Source: Cytophagales bacterium | GTDB taxonomy: Bacteria; Bacteroidota; Bacteroidia; Cytophagales; Spirosomataceae | Direction: 5' to 3' | DNA length: 64,000 bases | Assembly: GCA_013298125.1 (NCBI GenBank) | Contig: JAAFJP010000003.1 | Coordinates: 124,001-188,000 of the forward strand | Part shown: piece after piece, positions 17,587 to 26,189 of the stretch | Layout of the letters: each line of letters starts with the position of its first letter | Position numbering within the stretch: the stretch's first letter is position 1 | Translations under genes and position numbers: made by a program | Notes under the pieces: model-generated | The model's input: only the letters and a program-made list of their open reading frames with translations | Database searches by the model: none | What the model was told of the DNA's origin: nothing

Positions 17587-19637
17587 CGTTTCTGTATCCC
17601 ATACTTTTCGCTGTATTTATTGGATTTGTTTTTAGAGTTTCAGCAAGAGTTTCTCAAAAATCACTTATCGATTTAATTCTGATCGCTTACATTGTTTTTT
17701 GTGGAAGTATCATCTTAGCTGGTTATGCCATTTCTGAAATTCATAAAATGAACGATAGAAGGTTTTGGGCTGTTGGAGTCTTTATCCCTGCCTTTATATT
17801 CTTTATACAGTTTACAAAATTCTTTGGGAATGATAGAAAAGAAAATTTTACTGTATTTCAAATTATTGGAAGTAGAATTCAGATGGTTTGGAATTGGTTT
17901 GGAGCGTTATCAGTCTTCACCAAAACCATCTTTGGTTCACTAATTTTGACATTAACGATTTGTGAGATTATCAATTTATTACTAATTTTTTACACGCCTC
18001 CTAATGAATGGGATAGTATGACTGGACACCTCAATAGACTCCTATACTACATCCAAAACGGAACAATGGAGCATTTTGGAGGTACTAATTGGAACATTGA
18101 TAGCTACCCTCGGAGTGCCTGTACTATTCAAATTTACTCTTACCTAATGTCTGGTAAAGTTGAAAATTGGTTCAAAGCAATTCATCACATTGCTTATTGG
18201 ATGATTGGCTTTGGAATGATTGGTATTGTCAGAAGTATTACTAAAAACATAACAGCGAGTCTTTTTTGTGCTTTGGTAGTTTTGTTGTTACCGAACGTAT
18301 TAAAGCAAGCTATCACAACAGAGTCTGACATCGTTTTAGCATCTTATTTAGCATCCCTTATTTATTTTTTGCTCAGTTTTAAAGAAAAAAGAAAAAGAAG
18401 ATATTTATACTTGGCTGGAATTGCCTTCGGAATAGCTCTTGGACATAAAATCACTTTTGTTTTCTCGCTTCCTCCTATTTTTTTATTAATTATCTATTCC
18501 GTTTTCAGAGACGAAAACAGTAACACTTTTTTACACTTAACTTTTAAACACTTAAAGCATCTGGTCACTGCTTTTGTACTGGGTTTTTGTTTATTTTCGC
18601 TTCCTACGGGTTACATAGATAATATTCAAGACTACAACCACCCAATTGGACCTCCAACTGCCCTGAGACATCAATCAATAGACAGAGCAGGCTCTAAAAA
18701 GAACCTTTTGAAACAGGGAACTCGAAATCTATTCAGATATTCAATTGATTTAGTTAGTCTTGATGGTCTAAGAAACTGGGCAACCGCAGATAGTCTGAAT
18801 AGTTACCTTCAAAAACCAATTATTTTTTTAGAAAAGAAAATACTTAAAGGTCGTTTAGAAGAAGAAACTAATTTTACTATTGTTCCTTTTTCCTATCATA
18901 GGAGATTTGAATTTTATAATGGCAGTCCGTTCTTAGGTATATTTGGTTTTGGAATGATAATCCCAATCATACTCTTAGTTTTAGTGCGTCTAATAAAAAG
19001 CAAAGAGGTTTTTGGTTTTTTAGGATTGGCATTTATTTTGCACATTATAGCCCTGTCTTTTACTGCACCATATGACCCCTGGAAAGGACGATATATGATA
19101 AGTACAGCAATCTATGGAATTCCATTCTTAGCACTATTATTTTTAGGAAAAAGAGCTTTGGAAAGAAAACCAAGGGCTATATTGAAGATTTACGTGGGTT
19201 TGGTGGTTTTAGTGGGTATAGCTTCCGCTTTATTAAGTGTAGTTTTAAATTATAGATGTCTCCCGATTGCCGCCTACGGAAGACCCTCTGCCTTTGAAAT
19301 GAGCAGAATAGAGGTTCAAACTGAGGCTCGTCCAGATATTACCAAGGCATACGAAAATTTCAATAAAATTGTTCCCCAAAATGCCACAGTGGCATTGGCA
19401 ACTATTAATGACGATTACGAATACCCACTTTGGGGAGATAAATTAACAAGGAAACTAATTGTTATAAATCCATTTGAGAAAGGCTTACAACCAATCCCTA
19501 AAAATGCACAATATCTATTTTTTGCTAAAAGTGTAATGACACCAGTAAAAGGAGATATAAGATTGGGGACGGATACATTAATGAAAAATGTTATTGTAAA
19601 GGGCGAAGATTATTACCTCAGAAAATTACAACCATAA
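17583..19637 (+). CDS. GT-C type membrane glycosyltransferase-like protein
   Basis: 684 residues with around a dozen hydrophobic segments and a soluble C-terminal part of about 120 residues. After the first helices there is PPNEWDSMTGHLNRLLYY, an acidic loop like the catalytic first loop of GT39/PMT-type enzymes, and further on TESDIVLASYL. These enzymes use polyprenyl-phosphate sugars on the periplasmic side, so it may add a side group or modify the polymer. The family assignment rests on architecture and those acidic residues. It overlaps the aminotransferase gene by 4 bases and is followed 3 bases later by the WbqC gene. Confidence 0.65.
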   Translation: MTFLYPILFAVFIGFVFRVSARVSQKSLIDLILIAYIVFCGSIILAGYAISEIHKMNDRRFWAVGVFIPAFIFFIQFTKFFGNDRKENFTVFQIIGSRIQMVWNWFGALSVFTKTIFGSLILTLTICEIINLLLIFYTPPNEWDSMTGHLNRLLYYIQNGTMEHFGGTNWNIDSYPRSACTIQIYSYLMSGKVENWFKAIHHIAYWMIGFGMIGIVRSITKNITASLFCALVVLLLPNVLKQAITTESDIVLASYLASLIYFLLSFKEKRKRRYLYLAGIAFGIALGHKITFVFSLPPIFLLIIYSVFRDENSNTFLHLTFKHLKHLVTAFVLGFCLFSLPTGYIDNIQDYNHPIGPPTALRHQSIDRAGSKKNLLKQGTRNLFRYSIDLVSLDGLRNWATADSLNSYLQKPIIFLEKKILKGRLEEETNFTIVPFSYHRRFEFYNGSPFLGIFGFGMIIPIILLVLVRLIKSKEVFGFLGLAFILHIIALSFTAPYDPWKGRYMISTAIYGIPFLALLFLGKRALERKPRAILKIYVGLVVLVGIASALLSVVLNYRCLPIAAYGRPSAFEMSRIEVQTEARPDITKAYENFNKIVPQNATVALATINDDYEYPLWGDKLTRKLIVINPFEKGLQPIPKNAQYLFFAKSVMTPVKGDIRLGTDTLMKNVIVKGEDYYLRKLQP

Positions 19638-19640
19638 GCT

Positions 19641-20339
19641 ATGAAAATTGCCATCATGCAACCCTACATATTTCCATATATTGGCTATTTTCAATTAATA
19701 AATTTAGTCGATACTTTTGTTTTTTATGATGATGTAAATTTTATTAATAAAGGTTGGATTAACCGAAACAATATTCTTGTCAATGGTAAGCCTAATTTAA
19801 TTACAATTCCACTCAAAGAAGCAAGTCAAAATAAACTTATTAATCAAATTGAAATATTAAATGATGGAAAATGGCAAAATAAATTTCTCAAAACTATTGA
19901 GCAAACTTACAAAAAATCCTCTCAGTTTCAGACAGTGTTTCCATTAATTGAAGAAATTATTACCCAAAAAGAGAGCAATATTTCAAAAAATATATTTCAC
20001 AGTACAAAGTTGATTTGTGATTATTTAAGCATTAAGACTAAGTTAATTCCGAGTTCGACTATTTACCAGAATACCCATCTGAAAGCACAAGAACGCATTT
20101 TGGATATTTGTATTCAAGAAAAAGCCAATCACTACATCAATCCACAAGGTGGAATAGAATTGTACGATAGGTCTTTTTTTGAGAACAAAAATATTCAATT
20201 AAGTTTCTTAAAATCCTCTCCTACTGAGTATCCACAATTTTCAAATACTTTCGTACCTTATCTATCAATTATTGATGTTTTGATGTTTAACGAAAAAACA
20301 ACCGTCCATAACCACTTAGTAAGTTTTGAATTGATATAA
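19641..20339 (+). CDS. WbqC family protein
   Basis: 232 residues. The N-terminus MKIAIMQPYIFPYIGYFQLI and the following FVFYDDVNFINKGWINRN are the hallmark of WbqC/WbmP-like proteins found in O-antigen loci. Members commonly lie beside sugar aminotransferase genes and have been proposed to act in modifying the amino sugar, but their chemistry is not settled. It begins 3 bases after the GT-C gene. The 80-base AT-rich gap that follows is the largest break in this part of the locus. Confidence 0.85.
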   Translation: MKIAIMQPYIFPYIGYFQLINLVDTFVFYDDVNFINKGWINRNNILVNGKPNLITIPLKEASQNKLINQIEILNDGKWQNKFLKTIEQTYKKSSQFQTVFPLIEEIITQKESNISKNIFHSTKLICDYLSIKTKLIPSSTIYQNTHLKAQERILDICIQEKANHYINPQGGIELYDRSFFENKNIQLSFLKSSPTEYPQFSNTFVPYLSIIDVLMFNEKTTVHNHLVSFELI

Positions 20340-20419
20340 TTGATAATATTCTTTCACAAACAAGGCAAATACTTTAAATTTGTAAATATCATTAGGGACA
20401 TTTTATAAATAAAAACAAA

Positions 20420-21187
20420 ATGGATTTTTATAAAAAATTACAATACAAAGACGCTAATCATGCGGTTAATGAACTCCAAAAAGATTTACAGAATTATCAA
20501 TTGATTCATCTTAGTGATTTTACTTTTGATTTACAACCCGAAGCTTTTTATCAATTGGCATCTGAAAAATTAGGAGAAGTACAAGCCATCGACGAAGATA
20601 AAGCAAGCGGTACTTTAACTGGTGAACGTTGGATTGATATTACTTTTGACCCTGCTGAACCCAACAAATATCGTTCAAGTAATACAAGACAACCATTTCA
20701 TACTGACGACTCTTACATTGAAATTGAAGGTGCGGAAGGACGTGTAACCTTCTTTTATTGCTCATCTCAGGCAAATTTAGGCGGTGCTACAACATTTGTA
20801 AGTACTGAAAATATCATCAATGCCCTTTTATTTGATGAGGAGTTTGAATTATTAAATGACCTTCAAAAAATACCCGTAAAGTTTTCAAAATCAGATAGTA
20901 ACAAAACCCGTCCAATCCTCAATGAAGACTCAGAAGGAAAAATTTGGACTTGGAACTGGCACTGTGTAGATTCAGAAAATACACCAGAAGCCCTTGATTT
21001 AGCGAAACGTTTTCATGAATTCTTAGAAAATAGAGTATTGATGGCGGGTTTAGGATTTGGAGTACAACTACAACCAGGGGAAGCCGTATTTTTCCACGAT
21101 CATCGTTTATTACACGGAAGAAACGCCTTTTTTACCAAAGAACTCGGGGGTAGAAAACTTATAAAAGGGGCATTTGTCTTGAAATAA
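20420..21187 (+). CDS. TauD/TfdA-type Fe(II)/2-oxoglutarate oxygenase
   Basis: 255 residues. The iron-binding facial triad is visible as HTDDSY (His and Asp, about residues 93-95) and the distal histidine in FFHDHRLLHGRNAF near residue 230. The arginine of HGRNAF is placed to bind 2-oxoglutarate. This group hydroxylates or desaturates small molecules. Inside a polysaccharide locus it may act on a sugar or on an acyl substituent (inference). A second oxygenase of the unrelated PhyH type is encoded 1.7 kb further on. The substrate cannot be read from the sequence. Confidence 0.85.
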   Translation: MDFYKKLQYKDANHAVNELQKDLQNYQLIHLSDFTFDLQPEAFYQLASEKLGEVQAIDEDKASGTLTGERWIDITFDPAEPNKYRSSNTRQPFHTDDSYIEIEGAEGRVTFFYCSSQANLGGATTFVSTENIINALLFDEEFELLNDLQKIPVKFSKSDSNKTRPILNEDSEGKIWTWNWHCVDSENTPEALDLAKRFHEFLENRVLMAGLGFGVQLQPGEAVFFHDHRLLHGRNAFFTKELGGRKLIKGAFVLK

Positions 21188-21230
21188 TACCTCTTTTTCA
21201 ATAAATCAGAATTGTCCCCGCTAAAATATC

Positions 21231-21899
21231 ATGGCAAAAGTAATCATATTTGGAAATACGCTAACAGCTGAATTAGCTCATTATTATTTAGTAAATGACT
21301 CCGAACATGAAGTTGTGGCGTTTACTATCAACGAACAATATTTAGAAGAATTAACTGATAAAACCTACTACAATCTTCCATTGGTATCTTTTGAAAAATT
21401 AGAGGAAATCTATTCTCCAAAAGAATATAAATTATTCATTCCTCTGACTGAGAAAAAGATGAATCGTGTTAGAGCGGAATTGTATCAACAAGGAAAAGAT
21501 AAAGGGTTTGAGTATATTTCGTACATCAGTTCTAAGGCAACAGTCTTAACAAACGATATTGGTGAAAATTGTTTTATTTTAGAAGACAACACAATTCAAC
21601 CTTTTGTAAGTATTGGCAATAACTGCGTGTTGTGGTCTGGAAATCATATTGGGCATCATAGCAAAATCGGAAATCACGTATTTTTTACCTCACAAGTTGT
21701 ATTGTCAGGTAGATGCGTTGTTGGTGATTTCTGTTTTTTTGGCGTTAATGCAACCATAAGAGACAAAGCAACTCTTGGTGATGGAACGTTGATTGCTATG
21801 GGAGCTAATTTAACAAAACAACTCACCGAAGCCTGGACAATATGGAAAGGTAATCCTGCGGTGGTGGCAAATATTTCAAGTAAAGACATCAAAATTTAG
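21231..21899 (+). CDS. NeuD-like acyltransferase (left-handed beta-helix)
   Basis: 222 residues. The N-terminal part looks like the Rossmann-like domain of NeuD/PglD proteins (MAKVIIFGNTLTAELAHYYL). From about residue 100 the hexapeptide repeats of a left-handed beta helix follow (IGENCFILEDNTIQPFVSIGNNC, then IGNHVFFTSQVVL). It ends with WKGNPA, where this family places the acetyl-CoA pocket. The probable catalytic histidine lies in GNHIGHHSKIG. It probably N- or O-acylates an amino sugar, which fits the DegT enzyme upstream. Confidence 0.85.
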   Translation: MAKVIIFGNTLTAELAHYYLVNDSEHEVVAFTINEQYLEELTDKTYYNLPLVSFEKLEEIYSPKEYKLFIPLTEKKMNRVRAELYQQGKDKGFEYISYISSKATVLTNDIGENCFILEDNTIQPFVSIGNNCVLWSGNHIGHHSKIGNHVFFTSQVVLSGRCVVGDFCFFGVNATIRDKATLGDGTLIAMGANLTKQLTEAWTIWKGNPAVVANISSKDIKI

Positions 21900-21934
21900 T
21901 TTACTAAACCAACTACCACAATAGTTTATCAATA

Positions 21935-22882
21935 ATGAATTGGATTAAAAAAGGTCATATATATTCACCTAATGGCTCAATTTCTTGGAGTCAAAGTCAT
22001 GCACAAGTACCTGTGTGTGATTATCTTGAAGATGAAAATAAAATAAAAATATATTTTTCAACACGGGATGAAAAGGGAAGAAGTCACCCAAATTTTATTA
22101 TAGTTGATGCAGATAATCCTAAAGAAATCCTCTTTGAAAACAAGACTCCAATTCTGGAATTAGGGAAGGCTGGAACCTTTGATGACAGCGGTGTAATGCC
22201 TTCTTGGATAGTCAATCACAATAAAAAAAAATATCTTTATTACATCGGCTGGAATGTTAGAAACACCATTCCATATCACAATTCGGTTGGTTTGGCAATC
22301 AGTGAAGATAATGGACAGTCTTTCCAGAAAATTTCAGAAGGACCACTTTGGGATAGGAATTATATAGAACCATACTTTTCAGGAACATCATGCGTAGTTA
22401 TTGACGAAAATGGAATTTGGAGAAACTGGTATTTGTCTTGCACTGAATGGAAAAATGTAAAAGGGATTATGGAACCCCGTTATCACTTAAAATATGCTGA
22501 ATCAAAAGATGGCATTGAGTGGATAAGAAAAGGAACTATTGCCATTGACTATAAAGACAACGAAGAGGCGGGGCTTGTAAAAGCCTCAGTAATTAAAGAA
22601 AATGGAATCTATAAAATGTGGTTTTCGTATCGAAACTTTACGGATTATCGAACTGACGCAACCCAGAGTTATAGAATCGGATATGCCGAGTCAAATGACG
22701 GAATTAGTTGGGATAGAAAGGACTACTTAATGACCATGGACATTAGTAATAACTCGAATGATTTTGACAGTCTCATGTTAGCTTACCCTCATGTTTTGCC
22801 CATAAAAAATCAATTATACTTATTTTATAATGGTAATGGTTTTGGAAAATCTGGTTTTGGATATGCTGTTTTAGAAAAATAG
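21935..22882 (+). CDS. Five-bladed beta-propeller glycosidase-like protein
   Basis: 315 residues without a signal peptide. Repeats of the type 'YAESKDGIEWIRKG', 'LAISEDNGQSFQK' and 'YAESNDGISWDRK' mark the blades of a GH43/GH130-like propeller. Similar cytoplasmic proteins of unknown role occur in polysaccharide loci. Whether it hydrolyses, phosphorolyses or only binds sugar is unclear. WNVRNTIPYHNSVGLAI and the EAGLVKASVIKENGIYKMWF region hold candidate acidic residues. It sits between the NeuD-like and PhyH genes in the same direction. Confidence 0.7.
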   Translation: MNWIKKGHIYSPNGSISWSQSHAQVPVCDYLEDENKIKIYFSTRDEKGRSHPNFIIVDADNPKEILFENKTPILELGKAGTFDDSGVMPSWIVNHNKKKYLYYIGWNVRNTIPYHNSVGLAISEDNGQSFQKISEGPLWDRNYIEPYFSGTSCVVIDENGIWRNWYLSCTEWKNVKGIMEPRYHLKYAESKDGIEWIRKGTIAIDYKDNEEAGLVKASVIKENGIYKMWFSYRNFTDYRTDATQSYRIGYAESNDGISWDRKDYLMTMDISNNSNDFDSLMLAYPHVLPIKNQLYLFYNGNGFGKSGFGYAVLEK

Positions 22883-22905
22883 TATTTTAAAATAATACAT
22901 TAAAA

Positions 22906-23730
22906 ATGATTGACAAAGAAAAATACAGAAAAACAGGCTTTCAACTTGTCAGAGGATTGTTTAATCCCGAAGAAATTGAAGATGTAAAAAATGATGCACA
23001 AGAAATTTTTTTGAATCAATTAAGATATTTGCAATATCCTACTGACGAGATCCAATCTGAATCTGACTTCAATAATTTATTATTTAGGCTTTTTGAAGAA
23101 CACCCCGAACGATTAGTAGCATCCGGGAAGCACATTCAGCATCTTATTTCGCTACATCGACTCGCATTGGATGAAAGAATTGTAAGTATAGTTAAAAAAT
23201 TAGGTATTCAATTTCCTAATATTTGTACACGCCCTGTCATGTTTTTTAATGCTCAAAAATTAGCAAAAAAACAGGTTTACTGGAAAATGGACCCTCATCA
23301 AGACTGGCGGAGTATGCAAGGGTCTATCAATTCAATTGTGGCGTGGGTAGCCTTGACAGACATAAATATATCACTTGGAGCGTTAGAAATAATCCCTGAA
23401 AGTCATAAATTAGGACTTCAAGCAAAAGCAATGGTGGATTCTTTTGGACTAATTCCTGCTGAGTTGCTTGAAAATTATAAGTTTACTCCGATTGAAGTTT
23501 CAAAAGGTGATGTTTTGTTTTTCTCTTCTTTCTTGATTCATCAATCTGGCAATAATTCAACCGAAGACGGCATTCGTTGGTCGTGTCATTTTAGGTATAA
23601 TGACATGAATGAAAGTGAATTCATCGAGCGTGGATATCCACATCCATACGTCTATTATCCCAATCCAGAACTCATAACTCCCGAATATCCCTCACAAAAG
23701 GACGTAAGCAACTATTTTGCAAATGAATAA
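22906..23730 (+). CDS. Phytanoyl-CoA dioxygenase (PhyH) family oxygenase
   Basis: 274 residues. The Fe(II) ligands are visible in DPHQDWRSM (HxD) and in FFSSFLIHQSGNN (distal His). The arginine in RWSCHFRY is the likely 2-oxoglutarate ligand. The central WVALTDINISLGALEIIPESHKLG segment is typical of PhyH proteins. Members in secondary-metabolite and polysaccharide loci hydroxylate small substrates, not necessarily phytanoyl-CoA. It overlaps the following glycosyltransferase start by 8 bases, so the two are translationally linked. Confidence 0.85.
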   Translation: MIDKEKYRKTGFQLVRGLFNPEEIEDVKNDAQEIFLNQLRYLQYPTDEIQSESDFNNLLFRLFEEHPERLVASGKHIQHLISLHRLALDERIVSIVKKLGIQFPNICTRPVMFFNAQKLAKKQVYWKMDPHQDWRSMQGSINSIVAWVALTDINISLGALEIIPESHKLGLQAKAMVDSFGLIPAELLENYKFTPIEVSKGDVLFFSSFLIHQSGNNSTEDGIRWSCHFRYNDMNESEFIERGYPHPYVYYPNPELITPEYPSQKDVSNYFANE

Positions 23731-24742
23731 CGATTTTCAGAAATCCATAATTGAAGTAAGTATTTTTATAACAGTATATAACCATGGTAAATATTTAAGT
23801 AAATGTTTAGATAGTTTAGTTACTCAAAATACCGATTTTACTTTTGAAATCCTTGTTGGTGAAGATTGTTCAACTGATAATTCAAGAGCTATTTTAGTTG
23901 ATTATGCTTCAAAATATCCAGATTTAATCAAACCCATTTTATGGGAAACTAATCAAGGAACTGCCGATTGTCCTGGGAAAGGGAATTTTACGCAAACATT
24001 TTATCAATGCAAAGGAAAGTATATTGTTTACATTGAAGGTGATGATTATTTAATTAGTAATGATAAATTACAAATCCAGTATAACTTTTTAGAAGAAAAT
24101 ACAGATGCTTCTGCCTGTTTTCATAACGCCATTATGTCCTATGAAGATGGTAGTGGAAAAGAAAATCACAATATCAATCCTGAAAATCAAAAAAGTAAGA
24201 TATATCCTGACGATTTTCTATCAAAAAGAGAGGTTTGGTTCATGGCTACGGCGGGAGTCATGTTTAGAAGAAATTTAATTGGAGAGAAGTTTCCTGACTG
24301 GTTTTTGAAGTCAAAAAGTGGAGATATACCTCTGTATTTAATACTTTCAAGCCAAGGGTACATTGGTTATATTGATAAAGTAATGTCAGTTTATAGAAGA
24401 CACAAAGCGGGTTTGAGTTATACAGATAGCGAATTTGATGAAAAATTTATCAAGAATCGAATAGAGATGTATTCTAATGTGAACAAAGCTTTAAATTATA
24501 AATACAATTCAAAAATCAAGTCAATTGTTGGAGAATATACCTACTTATTAGCAAATTTAGAAAACAAAAAAACATTCAATTTTTATAGAATCTATTTAGC
24601 GACCAAGGCTTTATTTTACATCAATAACCCCTCAGATATTGACAAAAAGTCTATTATCCAAAACTTAATTGTTCCAAGAAAAATAATGAAAATTTACGGT
24701 TTTTTAAAATTTAAGTTAGAATCTATATTTTCTTTCAAATAA
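23723..24742 (+). CDS. Glycosyltransferase family 2
   Basis: 339 residues. The GT-A fold N-terminus reads SIFITVYNHGKYLSKCLDSL, followed by EILVGEDCSTDNSR and the DxD-like EGDDYLI, all typical of GT2. It transfers a nucleotide-activated sugar to the growing glycan on the cytoplasmic face. The frame is open to a TTG at 23717, but the ATG at 23723, overlapping the PhyH stop, is preferred. It is the last gene of the locus; a strong terminator follows 4 bases later. It is the only clear soluble glycosyltransferase in this locus, so other transferases must be encoded elsewhere. Confidence 0.9.
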   Translation: MNNDFQKSIIEVSIFITVYNHGKYLSKCLDSLVTQNTDFTFEILVGEDCSTDNSRAILVDYASKYPDLIKPILWETNQGTADCPGKGNFTQTFYQCKGKYIVYIEGDDYLISNDKLQIQYNFLEENTDASACFHNAIMSYEDGSGKENHNINPENQKSKIYPDDFLSKREVWFMATAGVMFRRNLIGEKFPDWFLKSKSGDIPLYLILSSQGYIGYIDKVMSVYRRHKAGLSYTDSEFDEKFIKNRIEMYSNVNKALNYKYNSKIKSIVGEYTYLLANLENKKTFNFYRIYLATKALFYINNPSDIDKKSIIQNLIVPRKIMKIYGFLKFKLESIFSFK

Positions 24743-24746
24743 ACAT

Positions 24747-24786
24747 AAAAACGGGGTAGTCAAAGAAAATGACTACCCCGTTTTTA
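24747..24786. terminator. Bidirectional rho-independent terminator
   Basis: Perfect 16-base arms at 24747-24762 and 24770-24785, with A-run and T-run ends, lie between the convergent GT2 gene and the minus-strand gene at 24787. Confidence 0.92.
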
Positions 24787-26070
24787 TTAGGTCTTTTGCT
24801 TCTTCTTTTTTGCGGCTGGGAAAAGCACATTATTCAAAATCAAACGATAACCTGGCGAATTCGGATGAAGGTTTAAGTCAGTAGGTTCTTCTCCAACGTG
24901 ATGACGATAATCTTCTGGGTCATGTCCTGCATAAAAACTAAAAAATCCTTTCAAATACGTTCCATGAATATAACGAGCTTCGTTCAAAGAACGATTTTCG
25001 CCCAAAATGGTAACTTCTGGTTTAATTGTTGATTTTTTGAACGATGTAGTTTGCCCCATAAAACCATGAATCGTAGTTTCATGGTTTTGCGTTAGCATGG
25101 AAGGAATCGGGTCGTATTTTGCAGAAAATTGAAAAAGACTAAAAAAATCATTTTCTTCTTGCACTGGTCTTGATTCATTTGGATATGCTTCAATACTCGA
25201 AAACTCCATAACTTGCGGATGAAAAACCAATCCAAAATTTTGGAAAGCAAAACTTTTCGAGAAATCTAATTTAGTTTCTGCCTGATTGTCATAGCCATCT
25301 CCATCATAAAAAGCATCCACAATATCCATCCCATCAGCCGCCAATGCAATATCATAGGTGTCTGTAGCGGTACACATCGCAAACATATACCCTCCTCCTG
25401 CCACAAATTCTTGGATTTTTTTAGCAACCGCTAATTTCATTTTAGTTACTTTATCAAAACCGAATTTTGCTGCATTCTTCTTGTCCTCTCGTAATTGAGC
25501 CTGATACCAAGGTTGTCCGCTCGAATTCCAAAACTTGCCCATTTGCCCTGTAAAATCTTCGTGATGAAGGTGCAACCAATCATACTCAGGTAATTTTGTG
25601 TTTAGTACCTCTTCATCAAAAATCAAATCATAAGGTATTTCTGCATAAGTCATAGCCAAAGTAACGGCGTCGTCCCAAGGTTGAGCGGTTTTGGGTGAAT
25701 AAACTGCCACACGAGGAGGTTTTTGAAGTTTAACAACATCCATATTCGCATCTGGACTACTCACTTCAGCTCTAATTTGAGCCGCTTCACCTTCTGAAAT
25801 TACTTGATAACTTACTCCACGAATCGTTAATTCATTTTCAAATTTTTGAGTTTGTGGAAACATAAAAGACCCTCCATGATAATTCAAAAGCCATTCAACT
25901 TCGGTATCATGTGTTTTCAAAACCCAATAAGCTATTCCATAAGATTTTAGATGATTTTTTTGGGTTTCATCCATAGGAATTAATATCTGTGAAGCCCACA
26001 AACGTCCAGAAATCAATAAAAATATGATAAGCGGAAATATTAACCTTTTTATTGGAGTATTTTTTTTCAT
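24787..26070 (-). CDS. Conserved secreted protein (family often labelled 'asparagine synthetase B' in Bacteroidota)
   Basis: 427 residues. Residues 1-26 form a signal peptide (LIFPLIIFLLISGRLWA), so the protein is periplasmic or exported. The body starts SQILIPMDETQKNHLKSYG. It contains HLHHEDFTGQMGKFW and AGGGYMFAMCTATDTYDIALAAD, which look conserved. I see neither the N-terminal cysteine glutaminase nor the PP-loop of real asparagine synthetases, so that database name, which I recall for similar Bacteroidota proteins, is misleading. The glycine-rich middle resembles a glutamine-amidotransferase-like fold. Function unknown. It is divergent from the permease gene at 26190. Confidence 0.6.
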   Translation of the reverse strand: MKKNTPIKRLIFPLIIFLLISGRLWASQILIPMDETQKNHLKSYGIAYWVLKTHDTEVEWLLNYHGGSFMFPQTQKFENELTIRGVSYQVISEGEAAQIRAEVSSPDANMDVVKLQKPPRVAVYSPKTAQPWDDAVTLAMTYAEIPYDLIFDEEVLNTKLPEYDWLHLHHEDFTGQMGKFWNSSGQPWYQAQLREDKKNAAKFGFDKVTKMKLAVAKKIQEFVAGGGYMFAMCTATDTYDIALAADGMDIVDAFYDGDGYDNQAETKLDFSKSFAFQNFGLVFHPQVMEFSSIEAYPNESRPVQEENDFFSLFQFSAKYDPIPSMLTQNHETTIHGFMGQTTSFKKSTIKPEVTILGENRSLNEARYIHGTYLKGFFSFYAGHDPEDYRHHVGEEPTDLNLHPNSPGYRLILNNVLFPAAKKKKQKT

Positions 26071-26189
26071 TATCTCAATTAAATTTGTTCAACTATTTTT
26101 AATCATTTGAATCACTAACGATGTTAACACAAAAATAGTGCAAAACTTCTGGTATGAAAGATTTGCAAACCGTTTAAAATCAAATTAAT

